From Gemmatimonadota bacterium (GTDB taxonomy: Bacteria; Gemmatimonadota; Gemmatimonadetes; Longimicrobiales; Gaopeijiaceae): 7,516 nucleotides of DNA. Positions within the stretch are counted from its first letter, which is position 1, and the number at the start of each line of letters is the position of its first letter. Below the pieces are notes generated by a model, which made no database searches, had not been told where the DNA came from, and saw nothing but the letters and a program-made list of their open reading frames with translations. Location: positions 1 to 7,516 of the forward strand of contig JAUXEE010000087.1 in assembly GCA_030618065.1 (NCBI GenBank). Direction: 5' to 3'. Both the position numbers and the translations under genes were made by a program. Shown one piece after another: positions 1 through 6,902 of the stretch.

Positions 1-508
1 CCAGGCGTTGGCGCTGGCCACCGCTGAATTCGTGGGGAAAACGTCCCGCATGGGTGGGGTGGAGGCCCACGAGTTGCAGGAGCTCCACCACTCTCTCCTC
101 CCGAGCCCCGGAGGATGCCCTGTGCCCATGGACCCTGAGAGTTTCGTCGAGCATGGGTCCCGCCCGGAGCCTCGGGTTCAGGGAGCCGAAGGGATCCTGG
201 AAGACGACCTGAACTTTTCGGCGAAAGGCCAGGAGCTCGTCCGAGGTCATGGCCAGGACGTCGACACCCCGGAACAAGACTTCACCTCCGGTGGGTTGGA
301 CCAATCGGAGGATGCTTCTGGCCAACGTCGTCTTCCCCGATCCCGACTCTCCCACCACGGCAAGGCACTCACCCTCCCTCAGGTCGAAGCTCACCCCCCG
401 GAGGGCCTGGATTGGACCTTTCGCCTCGGCCCTCCACCCCTTTCTCGGGGCGAAGTGATGCGTCAGCTCTCTTACCGAGAGAAGAAGCTCCTCTGGGCCG
501 GTCGTCAC
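1..508 (-). CDS. dppF: ABC importer ATPase, DppF/OppF type, N-terminal part
   Basis: This is the second nucleotide-binding subunit, partner of the DppD protein. Only 169 residues are inside the window; the frame runs off the left edge one base into the next codon. Visible parts are the N-terminal LLLSVRELTHHFAPRKGW, the QALRGVSFDLREGECLAVV strand region, Walker A GESGSGKTT (53-61), the Q-loop FQDPFGSLNPRL (Gln104), and the signature FSGGQRQRL (161-169) exactly at the edge. The FGSLNPR text and the FSGGQRQR signature distinguish DppF/OppF from DppD. Walker B, the H-loop and the C-terminal region lie outside. The start is a GTG at 506-508, giving a 4-nt GTGA overlap with dppD and preceded by GGAGGGGGGAGC as Shine-Dalgarno sequence. 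No ATG occurs in the first 80 codons. Confidence 0.92.
   Translation of the reverse strand, partial: MTTGPEELLLSVRELTHHFAPRKGWRAEAKGPIQALRGVSFDLREGECLAVVGESGSGKTTLARSILRLVQPTGGEVLFRGVDVLAMTSDELLAFRRKVQVVFQDPFGSLNPRLRAGPMLDETLRVHGHRASSGAREERVVELLQLVGLHPTHAGRFPHEFSGGQRQRL
330..357 (-). repeat. Walker A copy matching dppD (1391-1418)
   Basis: A 28-base stretch of dppF matches dppD at 1391-1418 with a single mismatch, in the same orientation. It encodes VGESGSGKT in both. The likeness reflects paralogous ATPases using nearly the same codons at the P-loop, not a mobile or regulatory repeat. Confidence 0.7.
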
Positions 509-1530
509 GCTCCCCCCTCCTCCCCGGCCAGAAGCCAGCATCGGACATCCCGGCCACCACCCGGAGCACCACCCTGGACCTCAACCGCACCCTTCCGCTC
601 CGTCCCAGGCAGCAGGCGAGGCTCCTCCCTCCGGCAACGATCCATGACCTCAGGGCACCGGGGATGGAATCTGCACCCCCGTGGCCAGTCGGTGGCCTCC
701 GGCACCTCCCCGGGAATCGGCCTCAACGTGCGCCTTCGATCGTCAAAGGAAAGGCGGGATCCCATGAGCCCTCGGGTATAGGGATGTATGGGGGCGTCCA
801 GGATCTTCTGGGTCGGGCCAGCTTCCACCACCTTCCCTCCATAGAGAATCAGGATGCGGTCGCAGACTCTGGACACCACGTTCAGGTCGTGGGAGATGAG
901 GAGGAGCCCCATCCCCATCCTGGCCTGAACTCTCTTCAAGAGCTGGAGAATCTGGGCCTCGACGGTGACGTCCAGCGCGGTGGTGGGCTCGTCCGCCAAC
1001 AGGAGGCTCGGCTCACCGGCCAGGGCCATGGCGATCATGGCCCTTTGCCGCATGCCGCCGGAAAGCTGATGAGGGTAATCGCCCGCCCTGGCCTCGGGAT
1101 CGGGAATCCCGACCTCTCCAAGGAGACGGAGCATCTCCTCCTTGGCGGCATCCCGGTTCAGAGGCCGGTGCAGCTCCACCGCTTCGAGGATTTGGTTGCC
1201 CACGGAAAAGACCGGGTTCAGGGAGGTCATGGGCTCCTGGAAGATCATGGCCACCTCCCCTCCCCGAATTTCCCGGAGTCGCTTCCCGCCCATTCCCACC
1301 AACTCCTCGCCCCGGAACCGGATGGAGCTTCCGGGAAGGATGGCCCCACCTCCCTCGGGCAGAAGTCCCAGGATCGAGAGAGCAAGCAAGGTCTTCCCCG
1401 AACCCGACTCTCCCACCAGGCCGACCGACTCCCCCTCTTCCAACAACAGGTCGACACCGTCCACGGCCCTGGCATCGTCCCCAGCCGTTCGGATGTGTGT
1501 TCGGAGCTTTTGGATCTCCAGAAGGCTCAC
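505..1530 (-). CDS. dppD: ABC importer ATPase, DppD/OppD type, with C-terminal Cys cluster
   Basis: This 341-residue nucleotide-binding subunit powers the importer from the cytoplasmic face. It carries a complete ATPase set: Walker A GESGSGKT (40-47), Q-loop Gln98 in FQEPMTSLNP, signature LSGGMRQR (156-163), Walker B LLLADE with the catalytic Glu181, ALD D-loop, and switch His214 in ISHDL. The C-terminal oligopeptide-transporter region (about 230-341) contains IHPYTRGLMGS and GCRFHPRCPEVMDRCRREEP, with cysteines at 286, 292, 299 and a further Cys331. This pattern is reported to hold a 4Fe-4S cluster in some DppD-family ATPases. The start is the GTG at 1530, which forms a 4-nt GTGA overlap with the dppC stop and is preceded by a GAGGGGGC stretch. 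Longer upstream readings run over dppC and were rejected. Its stop TGA in turn overlaps the dppF start. Confidence 0.94.
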   Translation of the reverse strand: MSLLEIQKLRTHIRTAGDDARAVDGVDLLLEEGESVGLVGESGSGKTLLALSILGLLPEGGGAILPGSSIRFRGEELVGMGGKRLREIRGGEVAMIFQEPMTSLNPVFSVGNQILEAVELHRPLNRDAAKEEMLRLLGEVGIPDPEARAGDYPHQLSGGMRQRAMIAMALAGEPSLLLADEPTTALDVTVEAQILQLLKRVQARMGMGLLLISHDLNVVSRVCDRILILYGGKVVEAGPTQKILDAPIHPYTRGLMGSRLSFDDRRRTLRPIPGEVPEATDWPRGCRFHPRCPEVMDRCRREEPRLLPGTERKGAVEVQGGAPGGGRDVRCWLLAGEEGGA

Positions 1531-2669
1531 CGTCTCGCCCCCTCGCTCTGCCGAGGATCGAGGGCATCTCGGAGCCCGTCTCCCACCAGATTGAAGGCCA
1601 GGACCGCCAGGACGATGGCGAAGCCAGGGAAGGTGGCGACCCACCAGGCGTCCATGAGGTAATCCCGGCCATCACTCACCATGGAGCCCCAGGAAGGCGT
1701 GCCCGCCTGAACTCCCAGGCCCAGGAAGGAAAGCCCCGCCTCGAGGACGATGGTGTTCCCGATACCGAGGGTCGCCACCACGATCAATGGACCCAAGGCG
1801 TTGGGGAGGAGGTGCCTGAAGAGAATGCGCCCTCGAGAAAAACCCAGAGCCCGAGCGGCCTCACAGAATTCCCGCTCCTTGAGAGCCAGGATTTCCCCCC
1901 GAACCATCCGGGCCGTGGAAGGCCATTGGGTGAAAGCAAGGGCCACGATCACGATGAATATGGTCGTCGGAAAGAGGGCGACGATGACGATGAGGAGCAC
2001 GAGGCGGGGGAAGGCCATGACCATATCCACCAACCGCATGATGGCCGTGTCTACGAGCCCCCCCCAATACCCGGCGATGGCCCCCAGGAAGGTCCCCAAG
2101 GTCACGCTGATCCCCACGGCGAGAAGCCCTATGGTGAGAGAGATCCGGGACCCGTACAGGATCCGGGAGAGGATGTCCTGGGAGAACTCGTCCGTTCCCA
2201 TGAGATGCACGGACGAGGGAGCCGCCAACCTCCGAGTCATGTCCCCTCCCACCTCATAAGCCTCTCGGAATTCCGGCTCGAAAGGGGCGAGGAAGGGGGT
2301 CAGGAGCATGGCCAGGTAGAACAGGCAGATTGTCCCCAGTCCCAGGAGAGCCATCCGGTTTCTCCGGAAGGCCCGCCAACCCTGCCCGAGAGCCCCCGGT
2401 GATCCCTCCCCACTGCCCCGCCCCGTGACCATGCTCCGCCTACCCGCCCGGAAAGACCACAACCACACCCCCCCCAACACCATGGCCAGGGTGAGGAGGG
2501 CGATCCAATCGTCCAGATCACCCAGGAGAGCGCCTCTCACCCTGTCGAACCGGGTGACGGCGAGAGTCAGGAGCCCGAGCCAGAGGAAGAGGGCGAAGCC
2601 ACCCCCCAACACCCTTCCCCTAAGGAGCTGGGGCAGCCCCGGCAGCAGAAACCCCGCACGCCTACCCAT
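1527..2669 (-). CDS. dppC: ABC importer permease, DppC/OppC type, with N-terminal membrane extension
   Basis: This is the second membrane subunit of the importer, 380 residues from the ATG at 2669, against roughly 280-310 for typical DppC. The family core starts near residue 96 with GWRAFRRNRMALLGLGTICLF, the usual OppC N-terminal segment. It continues with LMGTDEFSQDILSRILYGSRISL (156-178) and ends with the EAA motif EFCEAARALGFSRGRILFRHLLPNALGP (267-294) and LSFLGLGVQAGTPSWGSM (313-330). Ahead of the core lies an extension holding AGFLLPGLPQLLRGRVLGGG and two probable membrane segments (about 22-38 and 54-72), then a Gly/Ser-rich linker (about 80-95). The chosen ATG overlaps the end of dppB by 8 nt. 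It has only a distant GAGG, so a later start (for example Met80) that would remove the extension cannot be fully excluded. The stop TGA overlaps the dppD GTG by 4 nt. Confidence 0.9.
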   Translation of the reverse strand: MGRRAGFLLPGLPQLLRGRVLGGGFALFLWLGLLTLAVTRFDRVRGALLGDLDDWIALLTLAMVLGGVWLWSFRAGRRSMVTGRGSGEGSPGALGQGWRAFRRNRMALLGLGTICLFYLAMLLTPFLAPFEPEFREAYEVGGDMTRRLAAPSSVHLMGTDEFSQDILSRILYGSRISLTIGLLAVGISVTLGTFLGAIAGYWGGLVDTAIMRLVDMVMAFPRLVLLIVIVALFPTTIFIVIVALAFTQWPSTARMVRGEILALKEREFCEAARALGFSRGRILFRHLLPNALGPLIVVATLGIGNTIVLEAGLSFLGLGVQAGTPSWGSMVSDGRDYLMDAWWVATFPGFAIVLAVLAFNLVGDGLRDALDPRQSEGARR

Positions 2670-3654
2670 CGCTTTGCCGAATCCTCGGGTCCACGACCCC
2701 ATAGAGGAGATCTGCCAGGAGGTTCCCCAACACCACCATCCCCCCAAAAAGGAAGGTCCCCGCCAATACGACGGGCAGATCCTTTCGGAGGATGGACTCC
2801 ACCATGAGTTGCCCCATCCCTGGCCAGGCGAACACGTACTCGATGAGGACCGTGCCACTGAGAAGGAAGGGGAAGTAGACTCCGAAAAGCGTCACGACGG
2901 GAATGAGCCCGTTCCTGAGCCCATGCTTCATAATGACCCTGGTCTCCGGCAGCCCTTTGGCCCGGGCGGTCCTGATGTAATCCTGCCGAATGACATCCAG
3001 CATGCTGGTCCGGACGTACCGTGCGACCCCTCCGGCCAGAATGAGAGTCAGGGTGAGGGTAGGAAGGACCAGATGATGGATACGATCCCTGAACTGGTCC
3101 CAGGGAGCCAGGAGGTCCGCTCCCGGGCTCTGGATTCCCGAAACCGGAAAGCTGAACGGCCAATTCCACAGCTTCATGGCGCTCAAGCTGAAAAAGAGAA
3201 TCAGCATGAGGGCCAACCAGAACGAGGGCATGGAATAGAAAAAGAGGGTGACACCGCTGAGGACCGAGTCCAGGAAGGAGCCCTCCTTCACCGCCTGGAG
3301 AACCCCCACCAAGATCCCGATGAGGAAAGCGAAAAAGAGAGCCCCGGAGGCGAGGATCAGAGTGTTGGGGAGAGCTGCCAGAATCCGATCCCTTACGGGC
3401 ATCTGGTAGAAGTGGGAGTAGCCGAAATCACCCTGAAGGAAGGCCAGAAGCCATCGTCCATACCGAATCAGAAGGGGATCGTCCAGCCCCATGCTGCGAC
3501 GAATATGCTCCAGCGTTTCCGGGGTCATCCCCGGCCGGAGGTAGATCGACGCGGCGTCCCCTGGAGCCAGGCTCAGTACGAAGAAGACGAGGGTGGCCAC
3601 GCCCAGAAGAAGGGGTATGGCCAGCAGGGTCCGGCGAAGAGAGAAGGAGAGCAA
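2662..3654 (-). CDS. dppB: ABC importer permease, DppB/OppB type
   Basis: This 330-residue inner-membrane permease is one half of the transport channel. It shows the expected plan of about six hydrophobic helices (roughly 9-29, 100-120, 133-155, 197-211, 252-274, 298-320). The N-terminal DppB block carries LAPGDAASIYLRPGMTPETLEHIRRSMGLDDP, and the EAA coupling motif YIRTARAKGLPETRVIMKHGLRNGLIP lies at 226-252, where the ATPase docks. The C-terminal stretch IEYVFAWPGMGQL is also a family hallmark. The start is a TTG preceded by AGGAAGGG. No in-frame ATG lies early enough to serve, and the N-terminal SLRRTLLAIPLLLGVATLVFF aligns with usual DppB starts, so TTG is likely right. It ends in TAG and overlaps the next gene by 8 nt (ATGGGTAG). 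The dpp symbol denotes family, not proven substrate. Confidence 0.93.
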   Translation of the reverse strand: MLSFSLRRTLLAIPLLLGVATLVFFVLSLAPGDAASIYLRPGMTPETLEHIRRSMGLDDPLLIRYGRWLLAFLQGDFGYSHFYQMPVRDRILAALPNTLILASGALFFAFLIGILVGVLQAVKEGSFLDSVLSGVTLFFYSMPSFWLALMLILFFSLSAMKLWNWPFSFPVSGIQSPGADLLAPWDQFRDRIHHLVLPTLTLTLILAGGVARYVRTSMLDVIRQDYIRTARAKGLPETRVIMKHGLRNGLIPVVTLFGVYFPFLLSGTVLIEYVFAWPGMGQLMVESILRKDLPVVLAGTFLFGGMVVLGNLLADLLYGVVDPRIRQSDG

Positions 3655-3670
3655 GATCCCTTCCTATCCC

Positions 3671-5386
3671 TCAGGGGGTTTTTCGGTCCTGGGGTGCGAT
3701 CCACCATTGTCGGATGGTAGCCCAGTCTCCCCGGGGATCCATCACGACATCCTGGAGCCTTTCGTTCACGCCATCTCTCCGAAGAGCTGAGTAAAGAAAG
3801 GTATATGGTTGAAGCTGGAGGAGGCGGTTCTGATACGCCCGCCACACCGGGAGAGCTTCCACCCGATCGGGGATAAGTTGAAGCGTGTCCAGGTATCGAT
3901 CCAATTCCGGGTCCATGATCCCGGCGAACGCCCAGAGCCCATCCACGGCATCCGAGTGGAAGAGGTCGCGGTCATCCAGTCGGAATCCGGTCTCGAATGT
4001 GACGAAGGCCCCTTCGAAATCCCTCTCCTCTGATGTGATCTGAGACATGTATGCACCGAACTCCATCACCCGGGGTCGAAGCTCTACACCAATGTCCCGG
4101 AGCTGCACTCTCATGATCTCCCCGACCTGCTGCCTTTCCCGGTTCTGGTTGTAGATCAGTTCGATCACGAGGGGCTCCCCGTCGAGATTTTCCCGAATTC
4201 CATCTTCGTCCCGGTCCACCCAACCCGCAGCTATCAGAAGGCTGCGAGCCTGCTCCGGATCATAGGGTAAGGAATCCCCAAGGGAGGGATCGAAGGCCCA
4301 ATGCACCGGCGGGACTCCTGAGTTCAATAAGACCGCCTCACCTCCCTGCACCCCCTCGATGATCTGTCTCCTGTTGGTCCCGAGCGTGAGGGCCCGCCGA
4401 ACCCGCACGTCGGAAAGCTCCGGGACCCGGCTATTCCAAGCTACGAAGAAGATGGCTGGGTACGGAAAGCTCAAAACCGTCAGGCCTGTCTCCTCCCGGG
4501 CGGTGGCCGCATGGTTCGGGAGCATCTGCACATAGACATCCACACCCTTCGTAATCAGCTCCGCCAGGAGGGTCGTTTGAGTGGGGATGACTCTATAGAC
4601 ATACCGATCCAGATAGGGCCGTCCCCCCAACGCCTCCGGGAACGCCGGATTGGCTTGGAAGGTCCAGGACTCCCCGGGAGCGCGGGAGACGAAGCGGAAG
4701 GGACCGTTCCCGACTGGACAGACCGCTCCGTATGGATGGGTGGAGAGTTCCTCGGTCGGAACGTCCCCCAGGAGGTGGTGGGGCAGGATGGCCAGTCCCC
4801 GCCAGCTCTCGAGGATGTCGGCGTGAGGCTGGAAGTGGAACTTGACGGTAAAGGAGTCCACCACCTCCACCCCTTCTTCCCCAGGGAGATAGTGCTGGAA
4901 AAACCCTGGGTTCGGATACTCACTCGCCGGGTTGATAACCGTGAGGTAGGTGAAGGCCACATCCTGGGCTGTGGTGAGCTCTCCGTCATGCCAGTAGACG
5001 TCCTCTCTCAGTCGGAAGGTAAGCTCCGTCCGATCCTCCGAAACCTCCCAGGAGGTGGCCAGGTAGGGCATCGGATCGAAACTCTCATCAGCCTCGATCA
5101 GCGTCATGAGGTTCACGAACTGCTGGTGCTGGGCCGACCCCACATCCCCCGCGGCCCTCGGGCTCATCCCATGCATGTCCGCCACCGTCCCCACGACTAC
5201 CATCCCTCCATACCGTCCCCCCGTCGGCTCCTCTCCTGCGAAGGTTGCCATGAAGGAGTCCACTCTGGCCAAGGCCGGACCGCAGAAGGTGTCCCCGAGG
5301 CCCGCGCCGGGTCCATCACCGGACTCACCAACGCAAGCGGTTATCGACAGAGCGACGAGGGAGAGGAGAGAAAGAGATCGCCTCAT
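3671..5386 (-). CDS. ABC importer substrate-binding lipoprotein, SBP_bac_5 (peptide/nickel) family
   Basis: This 571-residue extracytoplasmic solute receptor delivers its ligand to the permeases encoded just downstream. It begins MRRSLSLLSLVALSITAC: a short basic n-region, a hydrophobic core and a lipobox (ITAC) with Cys18 as the lipidated residue. Family 5 landmarks follow: PYLATSWEVSEDRTELTFRL and REDVYWHDGELTTAQDVAFT (about 107-145), GNGPFRF (227-232), the DVRVRRALTLGTNR helix (326-339), and GWVDRDEDGIREN (388-400). The last resembles an acidic DxDxDG calcium-loop and is common in this family. Length is typical. Between the lipobox and the mature fold (about 19-57) is a Gly-rich linker followed by a DTFCGPALARVDSFM segment with an extra Cys35. 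The ligand cannot be read from the sequence; dipeptides or oligopeptides are the default, and nickel or sugars are possible. The gap to the next gene is 16 nt, so it is cotranscribed. Confidence 0.93.
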   Translation of the reverse strand: MRRSLSLLSLVALSITACVGESGDGPGAGLGDTFCGPALARVDSFMATFAGEEPTGGRYGGMVVVGTVADMHGMSPRAAGDVGSAQHQQFVNLMTLIEADESFDPMPYLATSWEVSEDRTELTFRLREDVYWHDGELTTAQDVAFTYLTVINPASEYPNPGFFQHYLPGEEGVEVVDSFTVKFHFQPHADILESWRGLAILPHHLLGDVPTEELSTHPYGAVCPVGNGPFRFVSRAPGESWTFQANPAFPEALGGRPYLDRYVYRVIPTQTTLLAELITKGVDVYVQMLPNHAATAREETGLTVLSFPYPAIFFVAWNSRVPELSDVRVRRALTLGTNRRQIIEGVQGGEAVLLNSGVPPVHWAFDPSLGDSLPYDPEQARSLLIAAGWVDRDEDGIRENLDGEPLVIELIYNQNRERQQVGEIMRVQLRDIGVELRPRVMEFGAYMSQITSEERDFEGAFVTFETGFRLDDRDLFHSDAVDGLWAFAGIMDPELDRYLDTLQLIPDRVEALPVWRAYQNRLLQLQPYTFLYSALRRDGVNERLQDVVMDPRGDWATIRQWWIAPQDRKTP

Positions 5387-5394
5387 ATCAACTA

Positions 5395-5400
5395 CTCCTT
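5395..5400 (-). promoter_or_regulatory. Ribosome binding site of the substrate-binding protein gene
   Basis: AAGGAG on the minus strand sits eight bases before the ATG at 5386 and just after the lipM stop. It selects this ATG over the in-frame TTG at 5407, which overlaps the lipM stop codon. The ATG also gives a textbook lipoprotein signal peptide. Confidence 0.8.
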
Positions 5401-5403
5401 GGC

Positions 5404-6204
5404 TCAAAAACGCCAGGTCCAGCCCGAGTCTTCATAGTGGGCCTCAAGCTTCTCCGCCGCCATCTTCTCGTCGGATCGGTATCCATCTTCCGCCCAGGAT
5501 CCGCCCAAGGTTTCGGCAAGGCCCTGTTGGAGGGAGAAGCCAAGCACGTCCAGCTCAGGAACCACCCCCAGGAGGGATTTCAGCGTTGCAGGAGGAGGCA
5601 TCGGCTCGTCGTCGGCCCGAAGCCGCCGTAACAGGTCCTGGTCTCCGTCCAGGATGATGGACCCGTGTTGGAGGATGCTCTCCCCGATCCGCACCTGAGC
5701 GCTTCCGATGAGCTTCCGCCCCAAGGCGGTCACCTCGCCCTCCGCCGGATGGCGGAAACAGGCTCCAGCGTCGGGAGGAAGGCTCGGCCCCATGGAAACG
5801 GCCACTTCGACGACGGCGCCCAACCGCCGAAGCCCGGCCCGGAGCCCCTCGTTGACCAGGCGATAAGCCTCCCTGAGTCCTCCGAAGGCTCCCAAAGGAA
5901 AGACAAGAGCGTAGGTAAGCTCCTGATGGTGGAGGACAGCACGGCCCCCGGTGGGACGCCGGACGAAAGACACCCCCTCCTTCTCAGCCCCTTCTTCCGA
6001 GTAGAGTCCTTCGGAAGGCTCGTTTCGGCCGAAGGAGACGGTAGGATGACCCCATCGATACAGGCGGAGGACCCCTGCCCGAGGCTGAAGAGAGAGAGCC
6101 AGTCCATGGTCCCGGGCCATGTTGACAGCACCAGGAAGGGGCGGATCCCTCAGCACTCGCCACCGAAGGGTGCTCTGTCCAAGAGAACCAGGGGCCTCCG
6201 CCAC
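5404..6204 (-). CDS. lipM: LipM-like octanoyltransferase (BPL/LplA/LipB family)
   Basis: This 266-residue cytoplasmic enzyme belongs to the lipoate/biotin protein ligase fold. It probably moves octanoate from acyl carrier protein to the lipoyl domain of GcvH, after which LipA inserts sulfur. With the GTG at 6204 as residue 1, the signature RRPTGGRAVLHHQELTYA lies at about 82-99, a cysteine in GACFRHP is residue 149, and GRKLIGSAQVRIGESILQHGSI spans about 162-182 with the conserved lysine at 164. LipM of Bacillus uses an acyl-enzyme cysteine at about the same position, and the flanking ILQHGSI text also resembles LipM more than LipL or LipB. The upstream TTG at 6249 would add 15 residues unlike the family and overlap the hydrolase gene by 38 nt, so GTG was preferred. 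Its place one gene after gcvP fits a role in lipoylating the glycine cleavage system. An LplA-type lipoate ligase is the main alternative. Confidence 0.8.
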   Translation of the reverse strand: MAEAPGSLGQSTLRWRVLRDPPLPGAVNMARDHGLALSLQPRAGVLRLYRWGHPTVSFGRNEPSEGLYSEEGAEKEGVSFVRRPTGGRAVLHHQELTYALVFPLGAFGGLREAYRLVNEGLRAGLRRLGAVVEVAVSMGPSLPPDAGACFRHPAEGEVTALGRKLIGSAQVRIGESILQHGSIILDGDQDLLRRLRADDEPMPPPATLKSLLGVVPELDVLGFSLQQGLAETLGGSWAEDGYRSDEKMAAEKLEAHYEDSGWTWRF

Positions 6205-6209
6205 CCGAT

Positions 6210-6213
6210 CCTC
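6210..6213 (-). promoter_or_regulatory. GAGG ribosome binding site overlapping the UPF0173 stop codon
   Basis: The minus strand reads TGAGGATCGGGTG. The TGA stop of the hydrolase forms part of a GAGG Shine-Dalgarno sequence five bases ahead of the GTG at 6204. This supports the GTG as the start of the lipM-like gene, in preference to the upstream TTG at 6249, which has only a weak purine stretch before it. Confidence 0.6.
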
Positions 6214-6898
6214 AGAAGTCGTAAGTGTCTCCTGGCTGGAGGATTTCAACGGCGGCTTTCAAACCCACCAGTCCCCGGAAAACCTCAGGATCCTGGGCGA
6301 TCATATCGAAGGTGTTGTAGTGGATGGGGATGACCACCCCCGGCTCGATGAATTCAACCGCTCTCGCGGCATCCACCGGCCCCATGGTGAAATTGTCCCC
6401 GATGGGGAGGAGGGCCACGTCGACCGTTCCTTTCAGGAGCGTCATGTCCGTGAGGAGGGCCGTGTCTCCAGCGTGGTAGAGGGTTTTTCCACCCAACTCC
6501 ATCCAGAACCCCCCGGGAACCGTGGTGAAGGCCCCCTGGTCGTCCCCGGCTACCTGTCCTCCATGGAGGGCGGGTGTCATCTTCACGTATCCGAAGGGGA
6601 AGTTGAAGCCGCCACCGATATGAAGGGGATGGGCGTTCTCCACGCCCTGACTCTGGGCGAAACTCACGATTTCGAAGGTGGAGACGAGCGTTGCCCCGGT
6701 CCGTTTGGCCAGAGGAATGGCGTCAGCGAAGTGATCAAAGTGGCCGTGGGTGCAGAAAATGAAGTCCACCTCCTCGATCTCGTCGGCCTTCATATCGCTG
6801 ACAGGATTCTCATCGAACCAGGGATCGATGATGATCCTGGTTCCGTCATCGGTGGTGAGGGTGAAGGTGGAGTGGCCGTGGTAGTGTAGCTTGGCCAT
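6212..6898 (-). CDS. UPF0173 family metal-dependent hydrolase (metallo-beta-lactamase fold)
   Basis: This 228-residue cytoplasmic protein has no signal peptide or membrane segment. The length matches the UPF0173 family (YtkL-like), members of the metallo-beta-lactamase superfamily. Visible metal-ligand motifs are the N-terminal HYHGHS (residues 5-10), the HxHxDH core HGHFDH at 51-56, His112 in the PALHGG segment, Asp145 in YHAGDT, and His193 in PIHYNTF. Together they make up a complete binuclear metal site, so the protein should be catalytically active. The physiological substrate of this family is not established; phosphodiester, thioester or lactone hydrolysis are all possible for the fold. 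The ATG start is set by a near-perfect AAGGAGGT. The stop codon TGA lies only 7 nt before the chosen start of the downstream lipM-like gene, so the two are probably translationally coupled. Family assignment is firm; function is open. Confidence 0.93.
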   Translation of the reverse strand: MAKLHYHGHSTFTLTTDDGTRIIIDPWFDENPVSDMKADEIEEVDFIFCTHGHFDHFADAIPLAKRTGATLVSTFEIVSFAQSQGVENAHPLHIGGGFNFPFGYVKMTPALHGGQVAGDDQGAFTTVPGGFWMELGGKTLYHAGDTALLTDMTLLKGTVDVALLPIGDNFTMGPVDAARAVEFIEPGVVIPIHYNTFDMIAQDPEVFRGLVGLKAAVEILQPGDTYDF

Positions 6899-6902
6899 GG
6901 AG

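Noticed and set aside
1531..1644. Longer dppD reading from 1644
   Set aside because: The added residues come from the overlapping dppC C-terminus in another frame and do not match ATPase N-termini. The GTG at 1530 has a coupling overlap.
412..1662. 416-codon plus-strand open frame
   Set aside because: It is the antisense shadow of dppD, whose ATPase motifs are complete and in order. No recognisable domain and no credible ribosome binding site.
1497..2402. 301-codon plus-strand open frame rich in His, Asp, Glu and Gly
   Set aside because: It looks like an acidic metal-binding protein, but the composition comes from complementing hydrophobic codons (Val, Ile, Ala) of dppC.
2670..2858. Longer dppC reading from 2858
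   Set aside because: It would overlap dppB by almost 200 nt. The extra residues are frame-shifted dppB sequence, low in family likeness.
2425..3720. 431-codon plus-strand open frame
   Set aside because: It is antisense to dppB and part of dppC. The product is a Pro/Glu/Gly-rich hydrophilic string with no domain, as expected for the complement of a GC-rich membrane protein gene. The minus-strand genes have clear families.
5387..5407. TTG at 5407 as start of the binding protein
   Set aside because: It overlaps the lipM stop and would put seven extra residues ahead of a good signal peptide. The ATG at 5386 follows a clear AAGGAG.
4511..5437. 308-codon plus-strand open frame
   Set aside because: It lies antisense to the substrate-binding protein gene, which has a lipobox and family-wide motifs. 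No domain is seen.
6205..6249. TTG at 6249 as start of the lipM-like gene
   Set aside because: It would overlap the hydrolase gene by 38 nt, lacks a good ribosome binding site and adds residues not typical of the family. The GTG at 6204 has GAGG at the right distance.
6119..6889. 256-codon plus-strand open frame with many Gly, Val and His residues
   Set aside because: It is antisense to the UPF0173 gene, whose metal-ligand motifs are intact.
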